Assembly: GCA_049652745.1 (NCBI GenBank)
Contig: JBASEY010000049.1
Coordinates: 3,957-67,956 of the forward strand
Direction of reading: 5' to 3'
DNA from: JBASEY01 sp049652745
GTDB lineage: Bacteria; CSSED10-310
DNA: 64,000 nt
A program made the translations under genes and the position numbers. The notes under the pieces are model-generated. The model searched no databases and was not told where the DNA came from. It worked only from the letters and a program-made list of their open reading frames with translations. Positions within the stretch are counted from its first letter, which is position 1. The number at the start of each line of letters is the position of its first letter. This document shows, in pieces, positions 54,683-63,836 of the stretch.

Positions 54683-56404
54683 ATGTTGAATCGATTATCG
54701 ATAGAAAATCTTGCGCTGATCACGGATCTGGAACTGCTCTTTCAGCCGGGGTTGACTGTCATTACCGGGGAAACCGGTGCGGGAAAATCGATTCTCGTAC
54801 AAGCTGTAGAAGCCTTACTCGGCAAACCGATGCACACAGAAACCGTCCAGACGGGATTCATGGTCGCACGTGTCGAAGGCTTCTTCGATATGCCTCAGGA
54901 ACTGCTGACACATCCGAATTTTATGACGTTACAGCTCAACATCGAACCCGATCAGGAACTTAGATTGATACGTGAAATATACCGGAAGGGAAGAGATCGC
55001 TTTTTAATTAACGATCAAATCGTTAAAAAAATGGATTTTCAGTGGATCGGTGAGCAACTGCTCGATGTCAATTCTCAGCATTCCCACCAGTTTTTACTGC
55101 AATCGAAAAACCATTTGAATTTATTTGACAAGGCGCTCAATGTGCCTGAAAAGTCGGCCGAAACACGTTTGGCGTGGGATCGATGGCAGCAGGCTTCTTC
55201 GGCATGTTTGTCCGAGCGGCAAAAACTCGATGATATGGAAAAACATCGTGATTTGATGGAATATCAGTTGAAAGAAATTAACGAAGTCGGATTGCGGCCC
55301 GGAGAAAAACAGGAATTGGCGGAAGAACGAGAGAGGCTGCGATATGCTGAAGAAGTACGTGTGACTCTTGCCGAGGCGCTGGCTGTTTTGGATATCGGAT
55401 CCTCACCTGTTACGGACTCGCTTGCCGCTGTTGCCAGATTGGTTCAAAAAGCCGCAGATCGGGACACGGCTTTGACCGAATTGGCAGGTCGCTGTGAATC
55501 GTTGAGCCTTCTGGCCCGGGATGTCAGTGACGAGATTCAGCGACTTTTGAATCGAATCGTTGTTTCGCCCGAACGATTGAATACGGTTTCCGACAGGCTT
55601 TATGTCATACGCCAACTGGAGAGCAAATATAAAAACACTGTAGAAGGTATTCTGGAATACCGCGATGCTATCGAGGAGCGGTTAAAAGGGTTTTTCAGCA
55701 GTAAAAGTGTTGTCCAAGATTTAGAAATGAGGTGTCGGCAGGCAAGAGAAGCGTATATTCGGGCTGACATGGAATTATCGCGATTCAGAAAATCGATGAT
55801 TTCAGACACCTGTGGTCGGCTGGAGCGATCTTTGAACGAATTGGGAATGCGTCATGCCAAGTTCGATATACAGATGGAACCTGAATGGAAGGTTGATGAA
55901 GCTTCTGATCCCGCAATCGTTCCGGACAGATGCACGCCTGCCGGAACGGATCGCATGGAGTTTCGGATGTCGGCCAATCCTGGTGTGCCTTTAAAACCTT
56001 TGTCCATGATAGCCAGCGGCGGCGAGTTGAGCCGGATTATGCTGGCGTTGAAGCAGCATCTGATTGAGACAGATAATCACAGAACGATGGTTTTCGATGA
56101 GATCGATACGGGAATTGGGGGAGATATCGCGAATGCCGTTGGAGAGAAATTACGGTTGTTATCTCAAAACAATCAGATCTTCTGTATAACCCATCTTCCT
56201 CAGATCGCCGTTCAGGGGTGTGAGCATTTCCGGGTTGAGAAGCTGACGGTTGACGGCATGACACAAATTGTTATCGATAATTTGAAACCGGCCGACAGGG
56301 TCAAGGAGATCGCTCGGATGTTGGGCGATTCGGATGACGAAGGCGCTTTGCGTCATGCAGAGAGCATGCTGTCTGTAGCGAACTCCCGGAATGACGAATT
56401 GTAA
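54683..56404 (+). CDS. recN: DNA repair protein RecN
   Basis: An SMC-like double-strand-break repair ATPase. It has 573 residues with Walker A TGETGAGKS (about 33), central coiled coil, and the ABC-type C-terminus with SGGELSRIMLALK and the Walker B FDEIDTGIGG. The usual RecN motif DIHGQH appears here as DVNSQH (about 130), a mild change. The ATG at 54683 gives the family start MLNRLSIENLALI. It is last in the rny operon and convergent with the prenyl synthase gene. Confidence 0.93.
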   Translation: MLNRLSIENLALITDLELLFQPGLTVITGETGAGKSILVQAVEALLGKPMHTETVQTGFMVARVEGFFDMPQELLTHPNFMTLQLNIEPDQELRLIREIYRKGRDRFLINDQIVKKMDFQWIGEQLLDVNSQHSHQFLLQSKNHLNLFDKALNVPEKSAETRLAWDRWQQASSACLSERQKLDDMEKHRDLMEYQLKEINEVGLRPGEKQELAEERERLRYAEEVRVTLAEALAVLDIGSSPVTDSLAAVARLVQKAADRDTALTELAGRCESLSLLARDVSDEIQRLLNRIVVSPERLNTVSDRLYVIRQLESKYKNTVEGILEYRDAIEERLKGFFSSKSVVQDLEMRCRQAREAYIRADMELSRFRKSMISDTCGRLERSLNELGMRHAKFDIQMEPEWKVDEASDPAIVPDRCTPAGTDRMEFRMSANPGVPLKPLSMIASGGELSRIMLALKQHLIETDNHRTMVFDEIDTGIGGDIANAVGEKLRLLSQNNQIFCITHLPQIAVQGCEHFRVEKLTVDGMTQIVIDNLKPADRVKEIARMLGDSDDEGALRHAESMLSVANSRNDEL

Positions 56405-56410
56405 ACGTGT

Positions 56411-57508
56411 TTATTTTTTACGCGTAATGGTGAATGTAGCGATATCGGCCAACAGATTTCTATAGTGTGTTTCGGGAAGGGTCATCAGAGCTTCCAAGGC
56501 TAGATCGATATGTTGCGAAGCCAGTCTTTCGGTTTGATCCAGTGCCCCGGTAGATATCACGAGTGACCGCATTTCCAAGGCTTCATCTTCTTTTAGATCA
56601 GTTTTGCCCAAGAGAGTTTCTATACGTTTTTTTTCGTTCGGCGAGGCATTTTCCCATGCCGTTTTAACGGCCAAAGTCCGTTTTCCTTCTTTAAAATCCG
56701 AGCCGATCGGCTTGCCGAGAGTCTGTTCATTGCCGGTTATTCCCAGGATATCATCTTTGAGTTGGAAAGCTATGCCGAGATTGTTGCCGTATGTTTTGAG
56801 AGCTTGAATATAGGGGTGTGTCGGATTGGGGGTGCCAAGGGCGACAAGACCACCTGAGACCACAGAGAATGTCAGCAGGGCTCCTGTTTTTCTTTCCAGC
56901 ATCAGTAGAATTTCTTCTCGAGTTATTTTATTGAGGGGGATACCGGTTTGAAAAATGTCGTCAACTTCGCCGGATAACAGCGCCACAAGAACTTTGCCTT
57001 CGAGTTCACCGATCAGGTATAGAGCCAGTTCCGGTGGAAGCCGACCGCTCCGGCCGGCATAGGACAGAATATCCATGGCCATTGCGTGCTGGGCATCGCC
57101 GATCAGCAGTGCCATAGACAAGCCCAGATGGTCGGGAGTCATAGCGGGATTGTGGTCTTGCCAATCCAGGTATTCCATGCGTATGGCGGCGTGTATCGAC
57201 GGGCCTCCTCGGCGTGTTTCGTCCCGGTCGATGATGTCATCGTGAACCAGCGTCCAGGTGTGGGTCATTTCAATTGCAATGCCCACATCGATCGCGTGTT
57301 CAGGTTCACCTCCCAGTGCGCCGCAGGCCAGACATGTCATGGCTGGTCGCATGTTTTTACCGCCGCGAATCACATAGTCCAAAAGGCGGTCTTTTATAAG
57401 GCCTTTACCCAGTTGCTGAAGAAAAGGCGCGTGAAGCAGGCTGAAACGTATCTGAGCGCCGACAGCTTCAAGAAATGAATTCAAACCAGGGCGGTTTTTC
57501 GAATTCAT
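56411..57508 (-). CDS. Isoprenyl diphosphate synthase (polyprenyl synthetase family)
   Basis: A 365-residue trans-prenyltransferase. The first Asp-rich motif is DDIIDRDE (about 93) and the second is KDDILGITG (about 252), with GGKNMRP and GDAQHAMAM between. It makes chains such as geranylgeranyl or longer diphosphates; chain length cannot be read by eye. The ATG overlaps the stop of the proteasome-like gene upstream (ATGA), so it is the third gene of that operon. Its products may serve membrane lipids or quinones. Confidence 0.9.
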   Translation of the reverse strand: MNSKNRPGLNSFLEAVGAQIRFSLLHAPFLQQLGKGLIKDRLLDYVIRGGKNMRPAMTCLACGALGGEPEHAIDVGIAIEMTHTWTLVHDDIIDRDETRRGGPSIHAAIRMEYLDWQDHNPAMTPDHLGLSMALLIGDAQHAMAMDILSYAGRSGRLPPELALYLIGELEGKVLVALLSGEVDDIFQTGIPLNKITREEILLMLERKTGALLTFSVVSGGLVALGTPNPTHPYIQALKTYGNNLGIAFQLKDDILGITGNEQTLGKPIGSDFKEGKRTLAVKTAWENASPNEKKRIETLLGKTDLKEDEALEMRSLVISTGALDQTERLASQHIDLALEALMTLPETHYRNLLADIATFTITRKK

Positions 57509-58554
57509 AGGTTCATGGGTTGATCGGGGTAATCACGTAAATAATCGAACATGCTGTCGGGATGTTTGGATACTTTCCATAGTTCACGATCGATGGTTTC
57601 CCAGGCTGCGCCGCCCCACAGCAGCGCTTCGACCATTTCCATCGCTTTCAGCTTGTCCAGATATCGGCCTTCATAACACCGTACGATCTCAGACACCAGT
57701 TTCGATCTGTCGTCGTTGATTTGAACCAGGCGCTCAGTATGGGGCTTTCTACCGTCGATCAGCATGATGTTCAAGTAGCCTTCACAACCGATGTTGTGCC
57801 TGGTGGCGATATTGACGGCGTGAACCATTTCGAAAATACCCTCGACGGGATGAATGGCGCTGCGCCGCTCCGGCATGGTTTTGCGATTGCTGAACTCCGT
57901 CATATGTACGGATGCCATATCGCGGCCCGATCCATCAGTCAAAAATATTTCTTGTACCGGCCAATACCCAAATTCAATCATTGATAGGGTGTAGATTTGA
58001 AATCCTTTACGCGGTTCGTATCCGGCGATGATTCCGGCATTCAGAAAGACCGACGTCATTTCACCGCTTCGGCCTTTCCATGTGATGCTGTCATGGATTG
58101 CGGAGATGGTTTCTGTATCTTTGATATCGATCTGTTTGCCTTGTTTTTTATAGTATCCTCGGCAGAAATCATTGACGCTGAAGCCATATCGGCCTTCGAT
58201 AGTCTGGTTGATATGACCGCGCTTCAATTCGGTTTGAGCTTCAAACGCCCATTTCGCCAATTCTTCAATAGTAGCGAGTTCTTTCGGGGCTTCTCCCGTT
58301 TTTTTCAATTGTTTGTCATATTCCTGCCGCACTCGTTTTCTGATATTGAATTTCAATTCATCACCGATTGTCGATGTTCCGGTATTACCATAGCAGGCAA
58401 CCATACCAGTTGATTCGACGACGTCTTCCGGAATGACGGATTTAATTTTATCCGCTGAGTTTATAATCATGTTTTCCGGGTTCCAGCCACGCTGTTCATC
58501 ACATACCAATGCACCGGAATATTTATCGAAGCGGATGGCATTTATCGATGTCAT
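57505..58554 (-). CDS. Proteasome-like Ntn-hydrolase homolog, catalytic-type subunit (candidate)
   Basis: A 349-residue protein with no family I can name, but with proteasome-beta/HslV features in order. After Met1 comes Thr2 (candidate N-terminal nucleophile), then the strand SINAIRF, GALVCDE with Asp19 (like proteasome Asp17), and SADKIKSV with Lys36 (like Lys33). Next are GMVACYG with a helix GDELKFNIRKRV, IIAGYEPRKGFQIYTL (like the 'aGyD..g..ly' strand), TDGSGRDMA (like the GSG turn) and NIGCEGYLNIMLIDG. A helical insert (about 70-170) makes it longer than the 180-250 residue standard. Met removal before Thr would expose the nucleophile, as in HslV. AAGGAG lies eight bases upstream, and ATG overlaps the paralog's stop (ATGA). 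Confidence 0.7.
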   Translation of the reverse strand: MTSINAIRFDKYSGALVCDEQRGWNPENMIINSADKIKSVIPEDVVESTGMVACYGNTGTSTIGDELKFNIRKRVRQEYDKQLKKTGEAPKELATIEELAKWAFEAQTELKRGHINQTIEGRYGFSVNDFCRGYYKKQGKQIDIKDTETISAIHDSITWKGRSGEMTSVFLNAGIIAGYEPRKGFQIYTLSMIEFGYWPVQEIFLTDGSGRDMASVHMTEFSNRKTMPERRSAIHPVEGIFEMVHAVNIATRHNIGCEGYLNIMLIDGRKPHTERLVQINDDRSKLVSEIVRCYEGRYLDKLKAMEMVEALLWGGAAWETIDRELWKVSKHPDSMFDYLRDYPDQPMNL

Positions 58555-59648
58555 GATCGTTTCTCCTTCTTGCTTACGGATTTGGGTTCTGATGGAGTCT
58601 GCATTTTAACCGTCACCGGCTCAGGGTATGGATGAAATTTATATCCACGCAACAGTTTCTTCAGATCGCTTGGTGAATGAGCAGTATCGATAAAGGATTT
58701 TTCAACGGTTTTCAGATTTACCTGGTTGAAGATCAGGTCATCCATGAGCGGATAAATGGTTTGGTAGCAGGTCATTCCGAACCGGACGGCGGTAACCATT
58801 TCGTGAGCCAAGCGCATGATATGGTCGCTTAATTCACGATATCTGTCGGCTTTATTTTTCGCTTTTCCGTCGATCAAAACCATGTGTAAACCGCCACCGA
58901 CTTCATGAAAATGTTCCCAGGCATTCAAGGTCGCTTCTATGAGGGCGATGACGCCCCATACACGGTCGAAGCCTTTGCGCCGCTGATCCAGAGTCAGTCG
59001 GTTCATGATGCGTGAAAACTCGATTCCGGCGCCGTACATGCCTGCTCCAATAGCTTCGAATCCACCACTGATCAATGAGCAGACGGTGTTTTCGGCGTTG
59101 ATATGCCAGCCTCTGAATCCCCAGGTAGGGTCATAACCGGTGAATACACATTTGTTTTTGAATATCGATTCGGTCATCCCGTTTTTTGTCTGAAACGTGA
59201 TAATTCCTTTTGCCGCCTTGATGACCGCATCCTGTTTGATTTCAATTTTTTCGTTGTTTTCTTCAAAATATCCTTGGTTGAGCTCATCGACTGTAAAACC
59301 GTATAAAAATTTCAACATGTCATCGATTTTGCGTCGGCGCACCTCTTCCATGACACGGCGAATGACCATCGCAATGTTTTCGAGATCCAACAGCTCCGCC
59401 GATTTTCCATCTTTCCACATTTTGAACACGGCTTCTCGTGTGCGTTGAATGACTTCTTCATGAAAACCCGGGTGGCCCCAACCGCCGTAGCCTGCATAAA
59501 TATCGAGAGCGTCCGATACTTCTTCGGGTATCACGTTTCGTATATTGTCCAGAAAGAATGATCGTCGTCGGCGTAAATACCAGTATTCCTCATCGCACAT
59601 CAAAGCGCCGGAAGACGGGCTGAATTGAAGTGACGTCACAATAGCCAT
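58551..59648 (-). CDS. Proteasome-like Ntn-hydrolase homolog, inactive-type paralog (candidate)
   Basis: A 365-residue paralog of the next gene, aligned along its length. It has Met1-Ala2 in place of Met-Thr, SLQF, GALMCDE with Asp19 kept, then FLDNIRNVIPEE where Asn35 stands in place of the catalytic Lys. IYAGYGGWG, FTGYDPTWGF, EAIGAGMYGAG (like the GSG turn) and VGGGLHMVLIDG follow. The C-terminus is a basic tail (VSKKEKRS). Loss of Thr and Lys predicts a non-catalytic partner. The ATG at 59648 has AAGGAG seven bases upstream; a longer frame from 59672 would add eight residues before Met and bury the N-terminus. It is first in the operon. Confidence 0.7.
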   Translation of the reverse strand: MAIVTSLQFSPSSGALMCDEEYWYLRRRRSFFLDNIRNVIPEEVSDALDIYAGYGGWGHPGFHEEVIQRTREAVFKMWKDGKSAELLDLENIAMVIRRVMEEVRRRKIDDMLKFLYGFTVDELNQGYFEENNEKIEIKQDAVIKAAKGIITFQTKNGMTESIFKNKCVFTGYDPTWGFRGWHINAENTVCSLISGGFEAIGAGMYGAGIEFSRIMNRLTLDQRRKGFDRVWGVIALIEATLNAWEHFHEVGGGLHMVLIDGKAKNKADRYRELSDHIMRLAHEMVTAVRFGMTCYQTIYPLMDDLIFNQVNLKTVEKSFIDTAHSPSDLKKLLRGYKFHPYPEPVTVKMQTPSEPKSVSKKEKRS

Positions 59649-59696
59649 AAACTGCTCCTTCCAATGTAACAAGGTTAATCGATGCCAAAGGTTGCG

Positions 59697-59717
59697 GCAC
59701 CTTGCCGGGCAGGGTGC
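59697..59717. promoter_or_regulatory. Dyad at the start of the proteasome-like operon
   Basis: GCACCTTG-CCGGG-CAGGGTGC forms an imperfect eight-pair dyad (one G-T pair). It lies immediately downstream of the candidate leftward -10 element and would overlap the transcription start or 5' leader. It could be an operator or leader hairpin. Confidence 0.35.
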
Positions 59718-59745
59718 ACTATATCAAAAAAACCATGAAAGTAAA
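59718..59745 (-). promoter_or_regulatory. Candidate promoter of the proteasome-like operon
   Basis: On the minus strand, TTTACT (59740-59745) is followed by a 16-base spacer and TATAGT (59718-59723). The -10 matches five of six consensus bases and the -35 four of six. The first gene starts 70 bases downstream. Confidence 0.4.
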
Positions 59746-59816
59746 CGATGATGATTTCAGGTAAAAAGACCACAGAAAAATTGATTTTCATAATTGTTCC
59801 AGATGGCGTGAAGCTT

Positions 59817-59825
59817 TGCTATACT
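59817..59825 (+). promoter_or_regulatory. Candidate extended -10 promoter of the ABC substrate-binding gene
   Basis: TGC followed by TATACT is an extended -10 element (five of six bases), 24 bases before the ATG. A clear -35 element is not visible at standard spacing. The leader also holds TTTAGGAGG. Confidence 0.4.
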
Positions 59826-59848
59826 AACCGGGTTTAGGAGGATTTCTT

Positions 59849-61432
59849 ATGACCGATATCAGCCGAAAAATGCTTGTCATATCAATGTTATTATTTCTGG
59901 TATGCGTGTATTTAGGTGCATGTGGAAATAATCAAAAAGACTATTTAGTGGACGGCTCCACCAACGGCGTCCGGATAGGTATGAGCGCCGCGCCGCGCTC
60001 ACTGGACCCCCGTATTGCAACCGACGTCGCTTCCGCCCGCGTTCAACAACTGGTATTCAATTCCTTGATCAAGCTGAATAAGCAATCGGAAATTGTGCCT
60101 GATCTGGCGGAGTCCTGGGAAATGCCTGATGAGACGATCTACCGGTTCACGCTTCGAAACGGGGTAAAATTTCATAACGGAAAAACGTTGACGACCAAAG
60201 ATGTCAAAGCGACCTTCGATGCCATGCTCAGCGATGCCCTCGCCTCGCCCCGTAAAGCCGCGTATGATAAATTAGCTGAAATCACGATTGTGGATGACCG
60301 AATCATTGAATTCAAAACCGTCCAACCCTATGCACCGTTCCTGATAAATCTAGTACAGGGAATTTTGCCGGAAGAAGAAGCAGTAAATCTGGACCCCAAA
60401 AAGCCGGTCAAGCCTATTGGCACAGGACCATTTCAAATTAAAGAGGAATATGGGGATGAAAGAATCGTTTTAAGCGCCTTCGATGACCATTTCAACGGCC
60501 GGCCTATCCTGGATTGGCTGGAATTTCGAGTTGTTCCGGATGATTCCATTCGGGTGATGGAACTTGAAAAGGGGTCGCTTGATTTCGTTCAGAACGATAT
60601 ACCCGCCAATTCTCTCAAACGGTTGGCAAAAAGACCCAACTTGGAAGTTTTATCCGAACCTGGAACATCATATTATTATATTGGTTTCAACTTCCGCCTG
60701 AAAGACCATCCGACACTCCACCGCCGCGTTCGTCGGGCGCTGGCCCTGGCGATCGATCGTGATGAAATCATCCAGCATCATCTGGGTGGTTATGCCGAAA
60801 AAGCCACCGGTGTGCTGCCGGAAAATCATTGGGCCTATGATACGTCCATAGAGCAGGTGCCGTATGACCTGGAAAAGGCTCGAGAATTGCTTGACAATAG
60901 TGGATTCAAGGAAGTTGATGGGAAGCGGTTTGAAATCGAATTCAAGGTGTCCCAGAATAAAAACAGCATCCAATTGGCTGAAATCATACAGGCGCAGTGG
61001 GGTAAGATAGGTGTCAAAGTCAATTTGAAAGCTCTGGAATGGGGAACTTTTTATGAGGATATCGTCAATGGAAATTTTGAAACCTATATCATGTCCTGGG
61101 TGGGAGTGACGGACCCGGATATTTATTACAGCTTGTTTCATTCGACGTCGATACCGCCGAATGGACGAAACCGAGGTCATTATTTCAATCGAAACATGAA
61201 CATGCTACTGGACCATCAACAAACTGATTTCGATCAGGAGCGTCGGCAGAAGATTTATAAAAAAATTCATGGAATCATGGCCATGGATTTGCCGTATATC
61301 AGTTTATGGCATGCACACAATGTGGTCGTAAAGAAGAAAGATTTGACAGGTTTCGAATTTTATCCAGCCGGAGACCTTGTTTCATTTTCCCGTGTTTCCT
61401 GGGCATCCCGTTCGACCGATACCGGGGAGTAG
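59849..61432 (+). CDS. Peptide-type ABC transporter substrate-binding lipoprotein
   Basis: A 527-residue SBP family 5 protein. An N-terminal signal ends YLGAC, a lipobox at about residue 25. The mature protein has the family blocks SLDPRIATDVASARV, VQQLVFNSLI, DLAESWEM, LRNGVKFHNGKTLTTKDV, IGTGPFQI and the C-terminal lobe. It would bind peptides, nickel or related ligands at the outer face and pass them to the permease in the next gene. An AGGAGG site precedes the ATG. Confidence 0.9.
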   Translation: MTDISRKMLVISMLLFLVCVYLGACGNNQKDYLVDGSTNGVRIGMSAAPRSLDPRIATDVASARVQQLVFNSLIKLNKQSEIVPDLAESWEMPDETIYRFTLRNGVKFHNGKTLTTKDVKATFDAMLSDALASPRKAAYDKLAEITIVDDRIIEFKTVQPYAPFLINLVQGILPEEEAVNLDPKKPVKPIGTGPFQIKEEYGDERIVLSAFDDHFNGRPILDWLEFRVVPDDSIRVMELEKGSLDFVQNDIPANSLKRLAKRPNLEVLSEPGTSYYYIGFNFRLKDHPTLHRRVRRALALAIDRDEIIQHHLGGYAEKATGVLPENHWAYDTSIEQVPYDLEKARELLDNSGFKEVDGKRFEIEFKVSQNKNSIQLAEIIQAQWGKIGVKVNLKALEWGTFYEDIVNGNFETYIMSWVGVTDPDIYYSLFHSTSIPPNGRNRGHYFNRNMNMLLDHQQTDFDQERRQKIYKKIHGIMAMDLPYISLWHAHNVVVKKKDLTGFEFYPAGDLVSFSRVSWASRSTDTGE

Positions 61433-61527
61433 TTCAGGTTGTCCAGCAAGCAAAATCCCGGTTTTCAATCAAGGGCTTAGGGTTGAATTACCGTCAAACA
61501 ATCCCTGATCCGATAGGTTGCTAATCT

Positions 61528-63549
61528 ATGCTGGAATATATCATACGCCGTATTCTGATGATGATCCCGGTTTTATTGGGTGTCTCGATACTTGTTTTTT
61601 TGATGATTCATTTAATTCCGGGCGACCCGGTCGAGCTGATGCTTGGGGATTCCGCCAAGGCATCCGATGTCGAACGGCTCAGGCAAGACTTAGGCCTGGA
61701 TAAACCTTTGTTGGTTCAGTTCGGACGGTTTTTGAAAGGCCTGGTCACGGGTGACCTTGGGCGTTCTCTGCACTCGCGCAAACCGGTCGTGAAAATTTTG
61801 ATGGAACGGTTTCCCGCGACAATCGAACTCGCAGTCATCAGTATGTTGGTGGCGATTTTGATAGCTATACCGCTGGGTGTTGTTTCCGCAGTTAAAGCGG
61901 GAACTTTCATTGACAATGCTTCGATGTTTTTGACACTTTTCAGCGTCTCGATACCGAATTTTTGGTTAGGGCCGATGTTGATCCTGCTGTTCAGCGTCAC
62001 GTTGAACCTGCTGCCGGTTTCCGGAAAATCCAGTCCGGCCGGCTATGTGTTGCCGGCAATCACGCTCGGCACCTCTCTGGCTGCAATCTTGGCAAGAATG
62101 ACGCGGACAAGTTTATTGGAAGTCTTGAAAGCGCAATATGTCACCACAGCTTATGCCAAAGGTGCGTCGCATATGCAGGCAATAGTGAAACACGCTTTGC
62201 GGAACGCATTGATACCGGTCACGACGATCATGGGGTTACAATTCGGAGCCTTATTGGGTGGTTCGGTCATCACAGAAACGGTTTTTTCCTGGCCGGGTAT
62301 CGGGCGTGAATTGATTCGGGCGATACATGAACGTGATTATCCTGTTGTACAGGGTTGTGTCTTGTTGATTGCATTTTGTTATGTGTTGATCAATCTGTTG
62401 ACTGATCTTTTATACGGGGTTCTGGATCCGCGGATTCAATTTCAGGTGTCGGCGTCTTCCCGCTCAAGCCGGATTTCGTCGATAGTCAGCCTGGTCAGAC
62501 GTTTCGAGAAATGGTTTCCAGGCAACATTATATCGATTGTTTTAGTGACAGCCGTCCTGGTCGGCGGCTTATACGCGGTGAGAACTGAAATGCCGGACGG
62601 TGTGACGCTGTTATCGATGTTACCGACCTTGCCCTCGGCGCTTTCAGTGATATTCGGTTGGATTATGCGGTGCATCGTGTTTTTTGTTCCGCTCATATTA
62701 TTAGTTATATGGCGCCGCAGGGATCCTCTCGGTTGGAAGCGGTTTGTCGGATCATATAAAACGCTAGTCGGCCTGTTTTTGGTGATGCTTTTTCTATTTG
62801 TCGGTCTGTTCGGGCCGACGTTGGTCTCAACGGATCCGACCTTGCAGGATTTGCCGCTGCGTTTGAGCAAGCCAAGTCTCGATCACTGGTTCGGTATGGA
62901 TCAATTAGGCAGAGATTTGTTCAGCCGAGTTATTTTCGGCGCTCGTGTTTCGATTTTTGTCGGTTTGACGGTTACGTCGATCTCGATGTGTTTTGGTGTA
63001 TTGATCGGAATGATATCCGGTATGGCGGGCGGCCGATTGGACAATTTTATTATGCGGATCATCGATATATTTTTAGCCTTTCCAGGAATTCTGTTGGCGA
63101 TTGCGATGGTCGCCGTGTTAGGACCCAATATCCGGAATGTCACGATAGCGTTGTGTATCATGGGTTGGGTCGGTTATGCGCGGCTTGCACGTGGGCAGGC
63201 GCTATCGATCAAAAATGTGGAATATATTCAAGCCGCCCGTGCACTAGGCGCTGGAAATGCTCGGATCATGTTTCGTCATGTATTACCCAATATCATGGCT
63301 CCAATTATCGTCCAGGCGACGCTGGGCATGGCGGGAGTCATCATTGCGGAGGCTGGTTTGTCGTTTCTTGGGCTTGGAGTGCAACCTCCGGCGCCTTCTT
63401 GGGGTGGAATTCTGACGTCAGGGGTCGATTATTTTCCTGAAGGAGCTCATATAACGATACTCCCCGGTTTGGCAATCATGCTGGTGGTATTGGGCTTCAA
63501 TTTTCTTGGCGATGGTCTTCGTGATGCTTTTGATCCCCGAATGCGGTGA
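61528..63549 (+). CDS. Fused DppB-DppC-type ABC permease
   Basis: A 673-residue chain with both permease subunits of a peptide-type ABC importer. The first half (about 1-315) has MLEYIIRRILMMIP, LIPGDPVELMLG, the EAA loop YVTTAYAKGASHMQAIVKHALRN (about 207) and ends GVLDPRIQF, as DppB does. A linker (about 320-400) adds about two extra hydrophobic helices. The second half has LSKPSLDHWFGMDQLGRDLFSRVIFG, then AARALGAGNARIMFRHVLPN (about 570) and FNFLGDGLRDAFDPRM, as DppC does. These are normally separate genes. No ATP-binding subunits are in the window; they may lie downstream. Confidence 0.9.
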   Translation: MLEYIIRRILMMIPVLLGVSILVFLMIHLIPGDPVELMLGDSAKASDVERLRQDLGLDKPLLVQFGRFLKGLVTGDLGRSLHSRKPVVKILMERFPATIELAVISMLVAILIAIPLGVVSAVKAGTFIDNASMFLTLFSVSIPNFWLGPMLILLFSVTLNLLPVSGKSSPAGYVLPAITLGTSLAAILARMTRTSLLEVLKAQYVTTAYAKGASHMQAIVKHALRNALIPVTTIMGLQFGALLGGSVITETVFSWPGIGRELIRAIHERDYPVVQGCVLLIAFCYVLINLLTDLLYGVLDPRIQFQVSASSRSSRISSIVSLVRRFEKWFPGNIISIVLVTAVLVGGLYAVRTEMPDGVTLLSMLPTLPSALSVIFGWIMRCIVFFVPLILLVIWRRRDPLGWKRFVGSYKTLVGLFLVMLFLFVGLFGPTLVSTDPTLQDLPLRLSKPSLDHWFGMDQLGRDLFSRVIFGARVSIFVGLTVTSISMCFGVLIGMISGMAGGRLDNFIMRIIDIFLAFPGILLAIAMVAVLGPNIRNVTIALCIMGWVGYARLARGQALSIKNVEYIQAARALGAGNARIMFRHVLPNIMAPIIVQATLGMAGVIIAEAGLSFLGLGVQPPAPSWGGILTSGVDYFPEGAHITILPGLAIMLVVLGFNFLGDGLRDAFDPRMR

Positions 63550-63784
63550 GTAATTATGAATGGTGCAATTGTAAAAACCCTGTTTTGACCCCAGATCTCT
63601 TTAGCAAACCCTTGAAAACACAAGATCGATTTCTCGAAAAATCACTTTTTACACACGCATCAACATCTAAATCCACAATAGGATTATAATTGCTCAAACA
63701 TTAGGAAAAATTTTTATTTATTCACAGATGACGCATATGTGGTAGTCGCAGATGTTTCGGTCTTGCTTGTTTTTGCTGGTTTTT

Positions 63785-63825
63785 GGAAGTCTGTCCCTCT
63801 AAAAGAATCCCGCATTATCTACATC
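63785..63825 (+). repeat. Direct repeat, copy 1
   Basis: A 41-base unit beginning GGAAGTCTGTCCCT and ending ATTATCTACATC. It is about 80 percent identical to the copy at 63837-63876, with period 52. The GTCTGTCCC core is one I associate with sequences near REP-type transposase genes, from memory only. Confidence 0.7.
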
Positions 63826-63836
63826 GCTTATTTTCT

